DNA of 15,790 nucleotides from an uncultured Clostridia bacterium (lineage in GTDB: Bacteria > Bacillota > Clostridia > Oscillospirales > CAG-272): contig CALYSG010000024.1 of NCBI GenBank assembly GCA_945485605.1, positions 1 through 15,790 of the forward strand, given 5' to 3'. The notes beneath the pieces were generated by a model. The model was not told the DNA's origin and searched no databases. It saw only the letters and a program-made list of their open reading frames with translations. Of this stretch, positions 8,297 to 15,568 are shown one piece after another. Each line of letters begins with the position of its first letter. Positions within the stretch are counted from its first letter, which is position 1. The translations under genes were made by a program, and so were the position numbers.

Positions 8297-9562
8297 ATTT
8301 ACGGACTTCTTTATCCTCGACCGGCGCACGATCGAGGTCACGATGCCGAATGCGAGCATTACGAGTACCATTCCGAGCGCTATCGCAATCGCAGAAATCA
8401 GAGTTTCAATTCCACTTTGCATAAACTTCGCCATATCCCCGCGGAGAGCCCAGCTCATGGTGTAGAAAAGCATGCTTCCCGGAACAAGCGGAATAATCGA
8501 GGGAATTATGAAAACGGTCGCAGGCGCGCGCATAAGCCTTGCCATAAGCTGCGCGTAAGTCTCGCCAACCAGAGCCGCAAGGAACATACATAGGAAGAGC
8601 GGCAGCCCCGCACGGTCAAACAGAAGGTAGACCGCCCATGTTATCCCCCCTCCGACCGTGGCAACCGCAAGATGTTTCGGATGTCTGACTCCGAAAAGCA
8701 ATGAAAATCCGGTCGACGAAAGAGTTGCGGCGACTATCTGCACCCAAGGAATAACATCCGCCGTGCCCGGAACGAGCATATCCGCTCCGCCGAAAATGAA
8801 GGTTGCCCCGGCAAATCCTACGGCGATCGCAACGGCAGTTATTATCGATTCGCAAAATATAAGAAGGCCCGTGATCGTATCGCCGGTAAGAAGATCCTCA
8901 AGCGCTCCCGTTATGGAGATTCCCGGGATCAGAAGCATTATAGCTCCTATGATTATTGCATTTATATTCTCTCCGAGACCGGAATAAACAAGAAGTACCG
9001 ACAAAGCACCCGCGACAAACGATGTCACAAGATAATGCGCGATCTTGTTGGTATGTATAACGCTCCGAAGCCTTTCGGAAAGAAATATAATAACGGCAAC
9101 GATCGCGACAGCAAGAACATCCCTCCACGTTCCTCCGAAGAATACCGTGAAGCTCATGGCTGCGATCATCGACGCCACAGCGGTAAGCTGCCACTTCATC
9201 GGGCGCTCTGCGGCGATCTTTTCTATCTCATGCTCAACCTGCTCGGGAGAGATGTGTCTTTCGCATATATCGCGTGAGAGACGGTTAAGCTCGCTCAGCT
9301 TCTCCATATCCCGCGCCTGACCCTTGATTCTCCTTGTCTGCGTGATTATCTCGCCGTCTCCCGAGATAACCGTAACCACTATTGATGAGGTTATCGTCAG
9401 CGTATCTACCCGACGCGCGCCGTAGGAGTAACATATTCTGCTCACCGTGTCCTCGACACGGCTGACCTCTCCCCCGCAAATGTGCATCATTTCGCCAAGG
9501 TCGAGTGCACATTTCAAGATCTGCACGAAGTCGGTCTTGACGGGCGTTTCATTTTCAACCAT
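8282..9562 (-). CDS. ThrE-type threonine/serine exporter family membrane protein
   Basis: This 426-residue protein resembles the ThrE/YjjP-YjjB exporter family, which moves threonine, serine or other small substrates out of the cell by proton-coupled transport. It is the fused, full-length form: a hydrophilic N-terminal domain (about 1-120) with the conserved ICGGEVSRVEDTVSRI segment (28-43), then about ten hydrophobic segments from residue 125 to 415, with the glycine/proline-rich LLIPGISITGALEDLL halfway and IIPLVPGSMLFY in the second half. The ATG at 9562 lies 12 nt after the aroQ stop; the only upstream purine run is GGGGG, a weak binding site. It is the last gene of the aromatic operon, and its stop codon lies in the terminator loop. 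The substrate cannot be read from the sequence. Confidence 0.9.
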   Translation of the reverse strand: MVENETPVKTDFVQILKCALDLGEMMHICGGEVSRVEDTVSRICYSYGARRVDTLTITSSIVVTVISGDGEIITQTRRIKGQARDMEKLSELNRLSRDICERHISPEQVEHEIEKIAAERPMKWQLTAVASMIAAMSFTVFFGGTWRDVLAVAIVAVIIFLSERLRSVIHTNKIAHYLVTSFVAGALSVLLVYSGLGENINAIIIGAIMLLIPGISITGALEDLLTGDTITGLLIFCESIITAVAIAVGFAGATFIFGGADMLVPGTADVIPWVQIVAATLSSTGFSLLFGVRHPKHLAVATVGGGITWAVYLLFDRAGLPLFLCMFLAALVGETYAQLMARLMRAPATVFIIPSIIPLVPGSMLFYTMSWALRGDMAKFMQSGIETLISAIAIALGMVLVMLAFGIVTSIVRRSRIKKSVNKKGS

Positions 9563-9574
9563 AAATGCCCCCGG

Positions 9575-10009
9575 TTATTTGGAATGATATTTGAATAGAA
9601 AATCGATCGCTTCGGTATAGCTTGCAACTCCCTTGCCGTAAAAACACCCGACGCAGGCATCGCGAAGATACGACACCCTTCTGTATTCCTCGCGCTTATC
9701 TATATCGGTGAGATGCACCTCTGCCGCGGGAAGATCGACGGCACGTAGCGCGTCGGCTATCGCTATGCTCGTATGGGTATAAGCCGCGGCGTTTATTATT
9801 ATCGCATCGTATGATCCGGGTGCCGCCTGTATCATATCCACAAGCTCGCCCTCGTGATTTGACTGAAGTATATTGCATCTTATATTTTTTCCGTCACAGT
9901 AAGCCGTAATCATACGGCAGAGCTCAGCGTAGGTCATCTTTCCGTATATCTCAGGCTCGCGGATACCGAGAAGATTAAGATTCGGACCGTTCAGAATGAG
10001 AATTTTCAT
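9575..10009 (-). CDS. aroQ: Type II 3-dehydroquinate dehydratase AroQ
   Basis: This enzyme converts 3-dehydroquinate to 3-dehydroshikimate, the third step of the shikimate pathway. The 144-residue protein has the type II opening LNGPNLNLLG (6-15), catalytic Tyr22 in REPEIYG, SNHEGELVDMI (50-60), Asn73 in INAAAYTHTS and the catalytic His99 in EVHL. After the His the usual SNxHxREE reads TDIDKREE, a variant that keeps the arginines. Length is normal. The gene starts with ATG at 10009, overlapping the stop of the aroE-aroK fusion as ATGA (4 nt), so translation is coupled. Confidence 0.96.
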   Translation of the reverse strand: MKILILNGPNLNLLGIREPEIYGKMTYAELCRMITAYCDGKNIRCNILQSNHEGELVDMIQAAPGSYDAIIINAAAYTHTSIAIADALRAVDLPAAEVHLTDIDKREEYRRVSYLRDACVGCFYGKGVASYTEAIDFLFKYHSK

Positions 10010-11232
10010 CTGCCTATAAGCTTCACGATCGTGTCAACGGTTTCCTCTACCGTACCGTTATTGTCGACCTCAAGATCGCACCATTCGCGATAAAGGGGCA
10101 TTCTTTCGTTGTATATTTCCTCTATGCTCCTGTTCTGTGATATAGGTCTTCCGCAGGTCTCAAGACTTGTCACATCGCGGTTTATCATTATGACGGTGCC
10201 GTTCTGCCTCAGAGCGTTCTTGTTGTCGGCGCGGAGAACTATACCGCCGCCCGCCGATACGACAGAGGAGATCTGTTTACCCGCCCATTCTGCGGCAACA
10301 TGCTCGGTACGTCTGAAGGCATTCTCGCCTTCTCTGCGTATTATACGCTCGGGCGATCTTCCGTAGAGCTTGATAATAGCCTCGTCAATGTCGATATGAT
10401 GCATACCGAGCCTCTCCGCGAGAGCCTTTCCGACCGTTGTCTTGCCGCTTCCCGGCATACCGATGATAATAATATTTCTCGTCTTTTCCTCAATAGCACT
10501 TACGATCTGAGGGATCACGGAATCGTCTATCTGAGAACCTGTGAAGAGCTCTCTGGCGCGTTTTGCCTGCGCTACAAGCATTGAGAGACCGTTGACCGCC
10601 TTGATACCGTTTGCCTCGGCATCAAGCAGCAGAGCCGATTTGAGGGGATTATATATGAGGTCGCATACTGCCTCAAGCCGGTTCATACCCCCTACAGTAG
10701 TCGGAGCTTTACCGTTTTCGGGAAACATACCGACCGGGGTCGCGTTCACAAGGATCTGCGCGTCCGGGAAAAGTTTCGGGATAGCGGCATACTTGCTTCT
10801 CGTCACATTAATTATTTCGCCGGCACCGTGATCCTCAAGTGATGCCCTTACCGAAGCAGCGCCGCCTCCGTCGCCTATTATCAAGCATTTTTTACCCGCA
10901 ACATTAACCCCGGCACTGTCGATCATATAAGAAAAGCCGTAAACATCGGTGTTATAACCGTAGAGCCTTCCGTTGTCCTGCCGCCTTAATACCGTGTTTA
11001 CACAGCCCACGCGACGAGACAGCTCGGAGGTCTTGGACAGCATCGGCATTACCGTGCGTTTATATGGGATCGTAACGTTGATCCCGTCAAAATTACCGGA
11101 TGACATAAAGAGATTCAGTTGCTTTGAGGGTACCTCGAACAGCTGATAGTTGTCGTCTCCGAGCATCGCGTGAATCTCACGCGAGAGGCTGTGATTAAGC
11201 TTTTCACCCAATAATCCGAATGTTTTTCCCAT
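10006..11232 (-). CDS. aroE/aroK: Fused shikimate 5-dehydrogenase (AroE)-shikimate kinase (AroK)
   Basis: This single 408-residue protein carries two consecutive shikimate pathway enzymes. Residues 1 to about 245 are shikimate dehydrogenase: substrate motif HSLSREIH (14-21), GINVTIPYK with catalytic Lys58, CVNT (77-80), YGYNTD with Asp96, the nucleotide-binding loop GDGGGA (120-125) and NATPVGM (163-169). Residues about 252 to 408 are shikimate kinase: P-loop GMPGSGKTT (258-266), DIDEAI (281-286), FRRTE (306-310), AGGG (327-330) and lid GRPIS (361-365). The reactions are 3-dehydroshikimate to shikimate with NADPH, then to shikimate 3-phosphate with ATP. All key residues are present, so both halves should be active. 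AAAGGAG at 11244-11250 precedes the ATG; the gap after the chorismate mutase stop is only 2 nt. Confidence 0.95.
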   Translation of the reverse strand: MGKTFGLLGEKLNHSLSREIHAMLGDDNYQLFEVPSKQLNLFMSSGNFDGINVTIPYKRTVMPMLSKTSELSRRVGCVNTVLRRQDNGRLYGYNTDVYGFSYMIDSAGVNVAGKKCLIIGDGGGAASVRASLEDHGAGEIINVTRSKYAAIPKLFPDAQILVNATPVGMFPENGKAPTTVGGMNRLEAVCDLIYNPLKSALLLDAEANGIKAVNGLSMLVAQAKRARELFTGSQIDDSVIPQIVSAIEEKTRNIIIIGMPGSGKTTVGKALAERLGMHHIDIDEAIIKLYGRSPERIIRREGENAFRRTEHVAAEWAGKQISSVVSAGGGIVLRADNKNALRQNGTVIMINRDVTSLETCGRPISQNRSIEEIYNERMPLYREWCDLEVDNNGTVEETVDTIVKLIGR

Positions 11233-11234
11233 TT

Positions 11235-11501
11235 TTAATTTTGCTCCTTTTTCTGATGTTCCCTTGAAAGTGAGAGTATTATATCGTAAAGTCCGAGAGT
11301 TTCGTCGGTAAACCGAATGTCGGCAAGCTCACGGATCTTCATTTTAATTTCTTTCTCGCGCGCGTTATCTGTGATCGGAAGTCCCTGCGACGCTTTAAGC
11401 CTTCCCATCTCGTCCGAAAGCTCCATTCTGCGGCAGAATAGCCGCACGAGCTCGCGGTCGGTTTCGTCTATGTCTTTTCTGATTTCTTCTTTGCTTCTCA
11501 A
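11235..11501 (-). CDS. Monofunctional chorismate mutase, AroQ class
   Basis: This enzyme rearranges chorismate to prephenate for phenylalanine and tyrosine synthesis. The 88-residue helical protein has the E. coli PheA-type active-site residues with identical spacing: R8, R25, K36, D45, R48 and E49, each three below the E. coli numbering (R11, R28, K39, D48, R51, E52). There is no fused prephenate dehydratase, dehydrogenase or DAHP synthase domain. The start is TTG at 11501, chosen because GAGG at 11509-11512 lies 7 nt upstream, overlapping the aroC stop, and because the sequence begins just before the conserved helix. It is 4 nt downstream of aroC and 2 nt upstream of the aroE-aroK fusion. 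Confidence 0.93.
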   Translation of the reverse strand: MRSKEEIRKDIDETDRELVRLFCRRMELSDEMGRLKASQGLPITDNAREKEIKMKIRELADIRFTDETLGLYDIILSLSREHQKKEQN

Positions 11502-11505
11502 ACCG

Positions 11506-12567
11506 CTACCTCATGCTTTCATATACGGCGATCGCCGCCGACGATTCAAGTGCGGGAAGCGCCCGCGGAACGATACACGCGTCGTTGTTACCCGAAATGC
11601 TTATTACGTCAGGCTCGCCGGTATCGAGCCGGATTGTATTCTGAGGCTTCCCGATCGAAGGCGTAGGCTTTATTGCCACCCTGAAAACGACCGGCATACC
11701 GTCGGATATGCCGCCGAGGATACCTCCGCAATTATTCGTCAGCGTCACGACCCGTCCGTCCTTCACAGCGTAGGCATCATTGTTTTCGGATCCCTTAAGT
11801 CCCGAAACTCCGAAGCCCGCACCAAACTCAATGCCCTTGACCGCCGGGACCGCGAAGATCCTCTCGGCAATGTGACCGTCAAGCCCCTCGAAAAGCTCTC
11901 CGCCGATTCCCGCCGGCAGACCGTATATCATTATCTCACCGACACCTCCGACCGAATCTTCTTCGTCGCGCGCCGATGCAATGACCATTTTCATTCTCTC
12001 CCCCGCACCCGGATCGAGCACCGGGAAGCGCGGGTCTGAGGCGCGGCAGGCACTTATATCTTCCGCGCAGGGATCAAACGGCTTGTCCGCTTCCCCTCCG
12101 ACGGAAAGGATGTGTGAAAGCACAAAAATACCCTTTCTTTCGAGAAGCTGAAGGACTACCCCGCCCGCAATGCAGAGCGGCAGAGTCATTCTGCCGGAAA
12201 AACGTCCCCCGCCGCGAAGGTCAACGCAAGCCCCATACCGTTTCACAGCCGCATAGTCGGCGTGTCCGGGTCGCGGAACAAGGTTGCGGTCACATCTTAC
12301 CTTCCCGACCGCGCGGTTCTTTATCACGGCTCGTATCGGAGTACCGTCAAGGCATCCGTCCCCGTCGATTCCCGATACGAACGAGAAATCGTCGGGTTCG
12401 GCTCTCCCGGTCGACCACATCTCGCTTCCCGGCGTACGCCTTGAAAGGAACTTATAAAGCTCCGGGAGCGATATACGCTCTCCGCGGCTTTTTTCAAGCC
12501 CGGAAAGCATAAGTGTTATCTCATCGGTATGCGATGCGCCGCCTATCTCAATATCAAGTCTTTTCAC
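11506..12567 (-). CDS. aroC: Chorismate synthase AroC (divergent)
   Basis: Chorismate synthase removes phosphate from EPSP to give chorismate and needs reduced FMN. With the preferred GTG start the protein has 353 residues. Recognisable motifs are SRRTPG (42-47), RPGHADY with His102, DLRGGGRFSGR (116-126), GGISDG (285-290), IKPTPSI (299-305) and NNDACIVPRALP (327-338). The N-terminal FGESHG motif reads GGASHT (9-14), keeping His13, and the C-terminal GRHDPC reads GNNDAC, keeping Asp329 but losing Arg and His. I prefer GTG 12567 because GAGG at 12577-12580 lies 9 nt upstream. An in-frame ATG at 12591 has no binding site but gives a length nearer the family norm (361). It overlaps the upstream AlgX-like gene by 14 nt. 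Confidence 0.9.
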   Translation of the reverse strand: MKRLDIEIGGASHTDEITLMLSGLEKSRGERISLPELYKFLSRRTPGSEMWSTGRAEPDDFSFVSGIDGDGCLDGTPIRAVIKNRAVGKVRCDRNLVPRPGHADYAAVKRYGACVDLRGGGRFSGRMTLPLCIAGGVVLQLLERKGIFVLSHILSVGGEADKPFDPCAEDISACRASDPRFPVLDPGAGERMKMVIASARDEEDSVGGVGEIMIYGLPAGIGGELFEGLDGHIAERIFAVPAVKGIEFGAGFGVSGLKGSENNDAYAVKDGRVVTLTNNCGGILGGISDGMPVVFRVAIKPTPSIGKPQNTIRLDTGEPDVISISGNNDACIVPRALPALESSAAIAVYESMR

Positions 12568-13675
12568 TGACGTTAACCTCTTCAATGTCATTTAAAGCTA
12601 TATCGTTCATATCAATAAGTGAGGCGAGATTCCTCTCTGTCACGAATTCAATAACCGTATCACCGCCGTATCCGACAGTCATTCCGCTGACCGAAGACAC
12701 GTACGTGACATATCCGTATGCATTCGAGAAGAAAGGCATCAGCTGATACATTCCCGCGTCGGGATCGACGGCAATGACAAGGCTTTTCCCGCTGACATCG
12801 GCAACAAAGTTCCGTTTTGTCTGTGTATAGACGAGGGGATCGCCGTCGCGGCTGCCGACCTTGAATGTCAACTTATAGTCATCGGTGTAAGATACCGTTC
12901 GGTTCTTCACGATATCGGCTACTCCGGCACGGCGAGTCGCCGATTTTCCGGGGGTAAGGTGAGTGTAAAATCTTAGATCCTCCTCACCGCAAAGCACTGC
13001 ACCGTCGTTTATCCTGTCGGCTACCGCGCGATATATTACATAAGCTCCGAGAGCGTTCACCGAATCCTCCGTGTTATTGTAAACATAACCACGGCTCTTC
13101 GCCTCCGTCAAAGCCCGCGTAAGGTCGATATAAGATGGATCGGAGTCCATAAGCGTGCTGAGCCGCGAGAGCCTTGAATTATCGCTCGGATCGCCGTAGT
13201 GAAGCGGCAGACAATCGCTGTATATCCTCACGGAATTCGGTATAACGGCGAGAATATAACATTTACCGGCACTTTCGAACATCTGACGTCTCTTCCCGAT
13301 ATTTGAGGCTATCGTCTGAAGCTCCTCGTCGGAAAAGGGAGTCTCGCCCATATAGTCAAGCAGGTAATCGTAATCGTCGCTCCTGATCTCGAAGATGAAT
13401 CCGTCGCTGCCGACAATAAAATTTTCGTTTTCGATCTCATGGAAAAGCGCGTAACTGACCTTCTTTATTATATCGTCAAGCTCCGAATTGCCGTAAACCG
13501 CGCGGTAAACGGGTTCAAAAACACCTGTATCATGTTCGCCGATGACTGAATCGTTCACATCACCGTGAAGTTGATCCGAAAGCATCGTGATACCGAAAAA
13601 CAGCGTACCGCTCAGCACGATCCCGACAAACAGAACAGTAAATATAAAATCTTTTTTTGAAAAGCTCCTTTTCAT
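12554..13675 (-). CDS. AlgX/AlgJ-like (DHHW/SGNH) membrane-anchored protein, apparently catalytically inactive
   Basis: This 373-residue protein has a short cytoplasmic N-terminus (MKRSFSKKDF), one membrane segment (about 9-32) and an outside domain similar to the SGNH-type acyltransferase partners of MBOAT proteins. Supporting segments are VGSDGFIFEI (88-97), ELQTIASNIGKRR (118-130), YILAVIPNSVRIYSDCLP (140-157), YIDLTRAL (182-189) and NALGAYVIYRA (207-217). In active relatives a TDxHW or DHHW motif precedes the GAY segment and a GDS motif carries the nucleophile. Here these read TEDSVN (202-207) and AVDPDAG (302-308), so Asp, His and Ser are replaced. The ORF is intact. AAAGGAGG at 13690-13697 is 14 nt before the ATG, a long spacing; it starts 25 nt after the MBOAT gene and overlaps aroC. 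The fold family is likely and the role unknown. Confidence 0.75.
   Translation of the reverse strand: MKRSFSKKDFIFTVLFVGIVLSGTLFFGITMLSDQLHGDVNDSVIGEHDTGVFEPVYRAVYGNSELDDIIKKVSYALFHEIENENFIVGSDGFIFEIRSDDYDYLLDYMGETPFSDEELQTIASNIGKRRQMFESAGKCYILAVIPNSVRIYSDCLPLHYGDPSDNSRLSRLSTLMDSDPSYIDLTRALTEAKSRGYVYNNTEDSVNALGAYVIYRAVADRINDGAVLCGEEDLRFYTHLTPGKSATRRAGVADIVKNRTVSYTDDYKLTFKVGSRDGDPLVYTQTKRNFVADVSGKSLVIAVDPDAGMYQLMPFFSNAYGYVTYVSSVSGMTVGYGGDTVIEFVTERNLASLIDMNDIALNDIEEVNVSEKT
12577..12582 (-). promoter_or_regulatory. Ribosome binding site deciding the aroC start
   Basis: On the minus strand AAGAGG lies 9 nt before GTG 12567, inside the last codons of the preceding gene. No comparable site precedes the in-frame ATG at 12591, which is the reason for choosing the GTG. 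Confidence 0.65.
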
Positions 13676-13700
13676 ATAAGGTACAGAAGCCTCCTTTGCG

Positions 13701-15116
13701 TCAGATAAGCCCGTCAAGCGCGGTAACTGCGTACTGCGGGTACTGTGGCATATAATAAACAACGGTAAAAACGAAAAGGATCATTATTATAACCGTGCCT
13801 GCAAAGCTGACCTTTTCCGCCGCTCTCTTCTTTGAATCTCCGCCTCGGCGGACGAGCGAATGACTTATATACGACGGAACGGCGATAAGCAGCGCGAAGA
13901 TAAGCGTCACTGCATACTTTATCCACGAAACGCTTCTGAGAAGCATCACGTTACCGTAGTTAACCCCATAAAGTGCAATATTGATGGAATATTCCATTAA
14001 CGAGAAAGGATCCTTGATCCTTAAAGCCATCCAGAAGCATGACACTACGACAAAGGTTACCATTCCGAGGAACACCGAAAGGATCTTGCTTTTTTTCACT
14101 TTTTCACCGACACCGAGCGTGTAAAGTCCGGCGGCGACCACCACTATCGGAAAGACGATGAGGAGAAACCTCGGATTTTCTCTGTACCATACCGCGATCA
14201 TAAAAAAGGCGAGGATCGTCGCACCGAAGCCGCGGTTGGACTTTATGTTATTTCCTGCGATGGGAGTTATTATATAATCGTCCACATAATCAAACAACGT
14301 TTTCATAAAGCTCGTAAAGTAAATATCAAGCGTAGCCGAGAACAGCGGATCGCGGAAATTCACCGGCAGCTTAATACCGAACATAAGAGCGATCCCGGTC
14401 CCCATATCAGAATACCCCGACAGTATCGCATACATCATGAGTGAAACTATCACGAGCATAGCGAGCACCATAAAGACCGACACATCGTCGAGCTCAGCAC
14501 CGAAGACTCCCTCAAATGCGGAATTCAGGACTGCGCCGAGCGCAAACCTTTTTACAAATCCGCGCATATACAGTCTTGCTCCGAGCGCAAAATTGTGCAT
14601 GGAAACCTCTCTCTTCTCTGCAATGCCGACGAAGTCCTTAAACTTTACGATAGGTCCGACAACCATTATCGGGAAAAACATAAGGTAGCTGACGCAATCG
14701 GCGATCCCGGGTGCTTTTACATCCCTGCGGTAAACGTCAATGAGGCAAGAGATCGAAAGAAGGCTCCTCACGGTCGCTCCGACGGTGAATTTCAGCCCGT
14801 TTATAGTCCCGAAGATCTCGCCGCAGTATCTGAGCACTATAGTACCGATAACAATAAAAGCTATCGAAAAGATCAAAAACGCACTGCGGATTTTTGGGTT
14901 CTTTGCAGCCGATATCATACGTGTGAAGGCAAACAGCAGGAATATAAACAGACATATCAGCAAAAGCGAAAAAGGATTTACGATGCCCGCAATACCGTAA
15001 TACGATATGAATATTGCAGCCAATGCAACCTTTCTGTGCTTATCACGAAGCAGATAATAGGCCGCAAGCGCTACCGGAAGGAAAAAGAACAGAAATATGG
15101 GCGATGATACTGTCAT
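13701..15116 (-). CDS. MBOAT (AlgI/DltB-like) membrane protein lacking the conserved histidines
   Basis: MBOAT proteins transfer acyl groups across the membrane, and AlgI-type members pass acetyl to an SGNH partner outside. This 471-residue protein has about eleven membrane segments and clear AlgI landmarks: opening SSPIFLFFFLP, LIDVYRRDVKA (126-136), FFPIMVVGPI (147-156), SGYSDMGTGIALMFGIKLPV (233-252) and DDYIITPIAGN (279-289). An ungapped alignment of 253-289 by eye to the family pattern puts Met271 where the His of WHISL normally sits, and AVWYRE (308-313) has Tyr311 where GLWHG carries the catalytic His. No other His lies nearby. The start is ATG 15116, 9 nt after GGAGG (15126-15130); ATG 15122 would be only 3 nt away. 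It overlaps the upstream stop as ATGA. Confidence 0.85.
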   Translation of the reverse strand: MTVSSPIFLFFFLPVALAAYYLLRDKHRKVALAAIFISYYGIAGIVNPFSLLLICLFIFLLFAFTRMISAAKNPKIRSAFLIFSIAFIVIGTIVLRYCGEIFGTINGLKFTVGATVRSLLSISCLIDVYRRDVKAPGIADCVSYLMFFPIMVVGPIVKFKDFVGIAEKREVSMHNFALGARLYMRGFVKRFALGAVLNSAFEGVFGAELDDVSVFMVLAMLVIVSLMMYAILSGYSDMGTGIALMFGIKLPVNFRDPLFSATLDIYFTSFMKTLFDYVDDYIITPIAGNNIKSNRGFGATILAFFMIAVWYRENPRFLLIVFPIVVVAAGLYTLGVGEKVKKSKILSVFLGMVTFVVVSCFWMALRIKDPFSLMEYSINIALYGVNYGNVMLLRSVSWIKYAVTLIFALLIAVPSYISHSLVRRGGDSKKRAAEKVSFAGTVIIMILFVFTVVYYMPQYPQYAVTALDGLI

Positions 15117-15493
15117 TGGCATTTTCCTCCGTAAGAAACGATAAGCGAATAATAGAGAGACTTTGCCTCCGACAGCCGGCGCCATACTGTGCGGTCATCC
15201 ATATTGTGTGACATGGCAAAACGCCTCACGCGGCAGGATATCTCGCTTTTCCCGGGCGCACGCCCGCCATCGGCCATATAGACTGCTCTGACGGCTTCGG
15301 CGGCATCCGAGCTTCCCGTTGCTTCAAGATATTGCAATGTATCTTTTACGGCAAGAAGGCGCAAAGCCGCCGCCTCTGTCCGACACGCTCCGCGAAGCCT
15401 GTCGCAAAGGCTGAAGTATGAGATCCTTTCATCATCCGGGCAAATCGCCGCGAATCTCCTGAAATATCTGACTGCTATGTCTCCCTCTTTCAT
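15113..15493 (-). CDS. Small putative helix-turn-helix protein, first gene of the aromatic operon
   Basis: I do not recognise a named family for this 126-residue, Arg-rich soluble protein. Its C-terminal third, GKSEISCRVRRFAMSHN then DDRTVWRRLSEAKSLY (81-114), looks like the helix-turn-helix of sigma region 4 or of small ArpU/RinA-like regulators, where one helix ends in a recognition segment with polar and Arg residues. The N-terminal part is predicted helical with no clear motif. The start is ATG 15493: GGAG at 15501-15504 is 7 nt upstream, whereas ATG 15499 is only 1 nt away. It overlaps the MBOAT gene as ATGA. Its place directly behind the operon promoter and a dyad suggests an autoregulator; this is inference. 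Confidence 0.7.
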   Translation of the reverse strand: MKEGDIAVRYFRRFAAICPDDERISYFSLCDRLRGACRTEAAALRLLAVKDTLQYLEATGSSDAAEAVRAVYMADGGRAPGKSEISCRVRRFAMSHNMDDRTVWRRLSEAKSLYYSLIVSYGGKCQ

Positions 15494-15538
15494 GGTCATA
15501 CTCCGTACATATACTTAAAGCAAAACTTATATAAATAA

Positions 15539-15568
15539 ATTATCTCTCTTTTATTCGACACATGTCAA
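15539..15568 (-). promoter_or_regulatory. Sigma-A promoter for the MBOAT-aromatic operon
   Basis: On the minus strand TTGACA (15568-15563) and GATAAT (15544-15539) are separated by 18 nt. Transcription would start near 15532, giving a leader of about 40 nt before the ATG at 15493, too short for a T-box or a peptide attenuator. No other convincing promoter is seen within the eight-gene run. Confidence 0.75.

Noticed and set aside
11317..12039. 240-codon open frame on the plus strand opposite aroC and the chorismate mutase
   Set aside because: Both minus-strand genes have conserved catalytic residues; the plus frame has none and an Arg-rich composition.
12568..12591. ATG start of aroC 24 nt upstream of the chosen GTG
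   Set aside because: It has no ribosome binding site and its extra residues do not match the usual N-terminal strand, though the resulting length fits the family better; not fully excluded.
13676..13762. 29-residue N-terminal extension of the AlgX-like protein
   Set aside because: It overlaps the MBOAT coding end, is not hydrophobic and places the membrane anchor internally; ATG 13675 gives a normal type II anchor.
15494..15540. T-box, riboswitch or attenuator in the leader of the aromatic operon
   Set aside because: The leader is only about 40 nt, AT-rich and without stable stems or a leader peptide.
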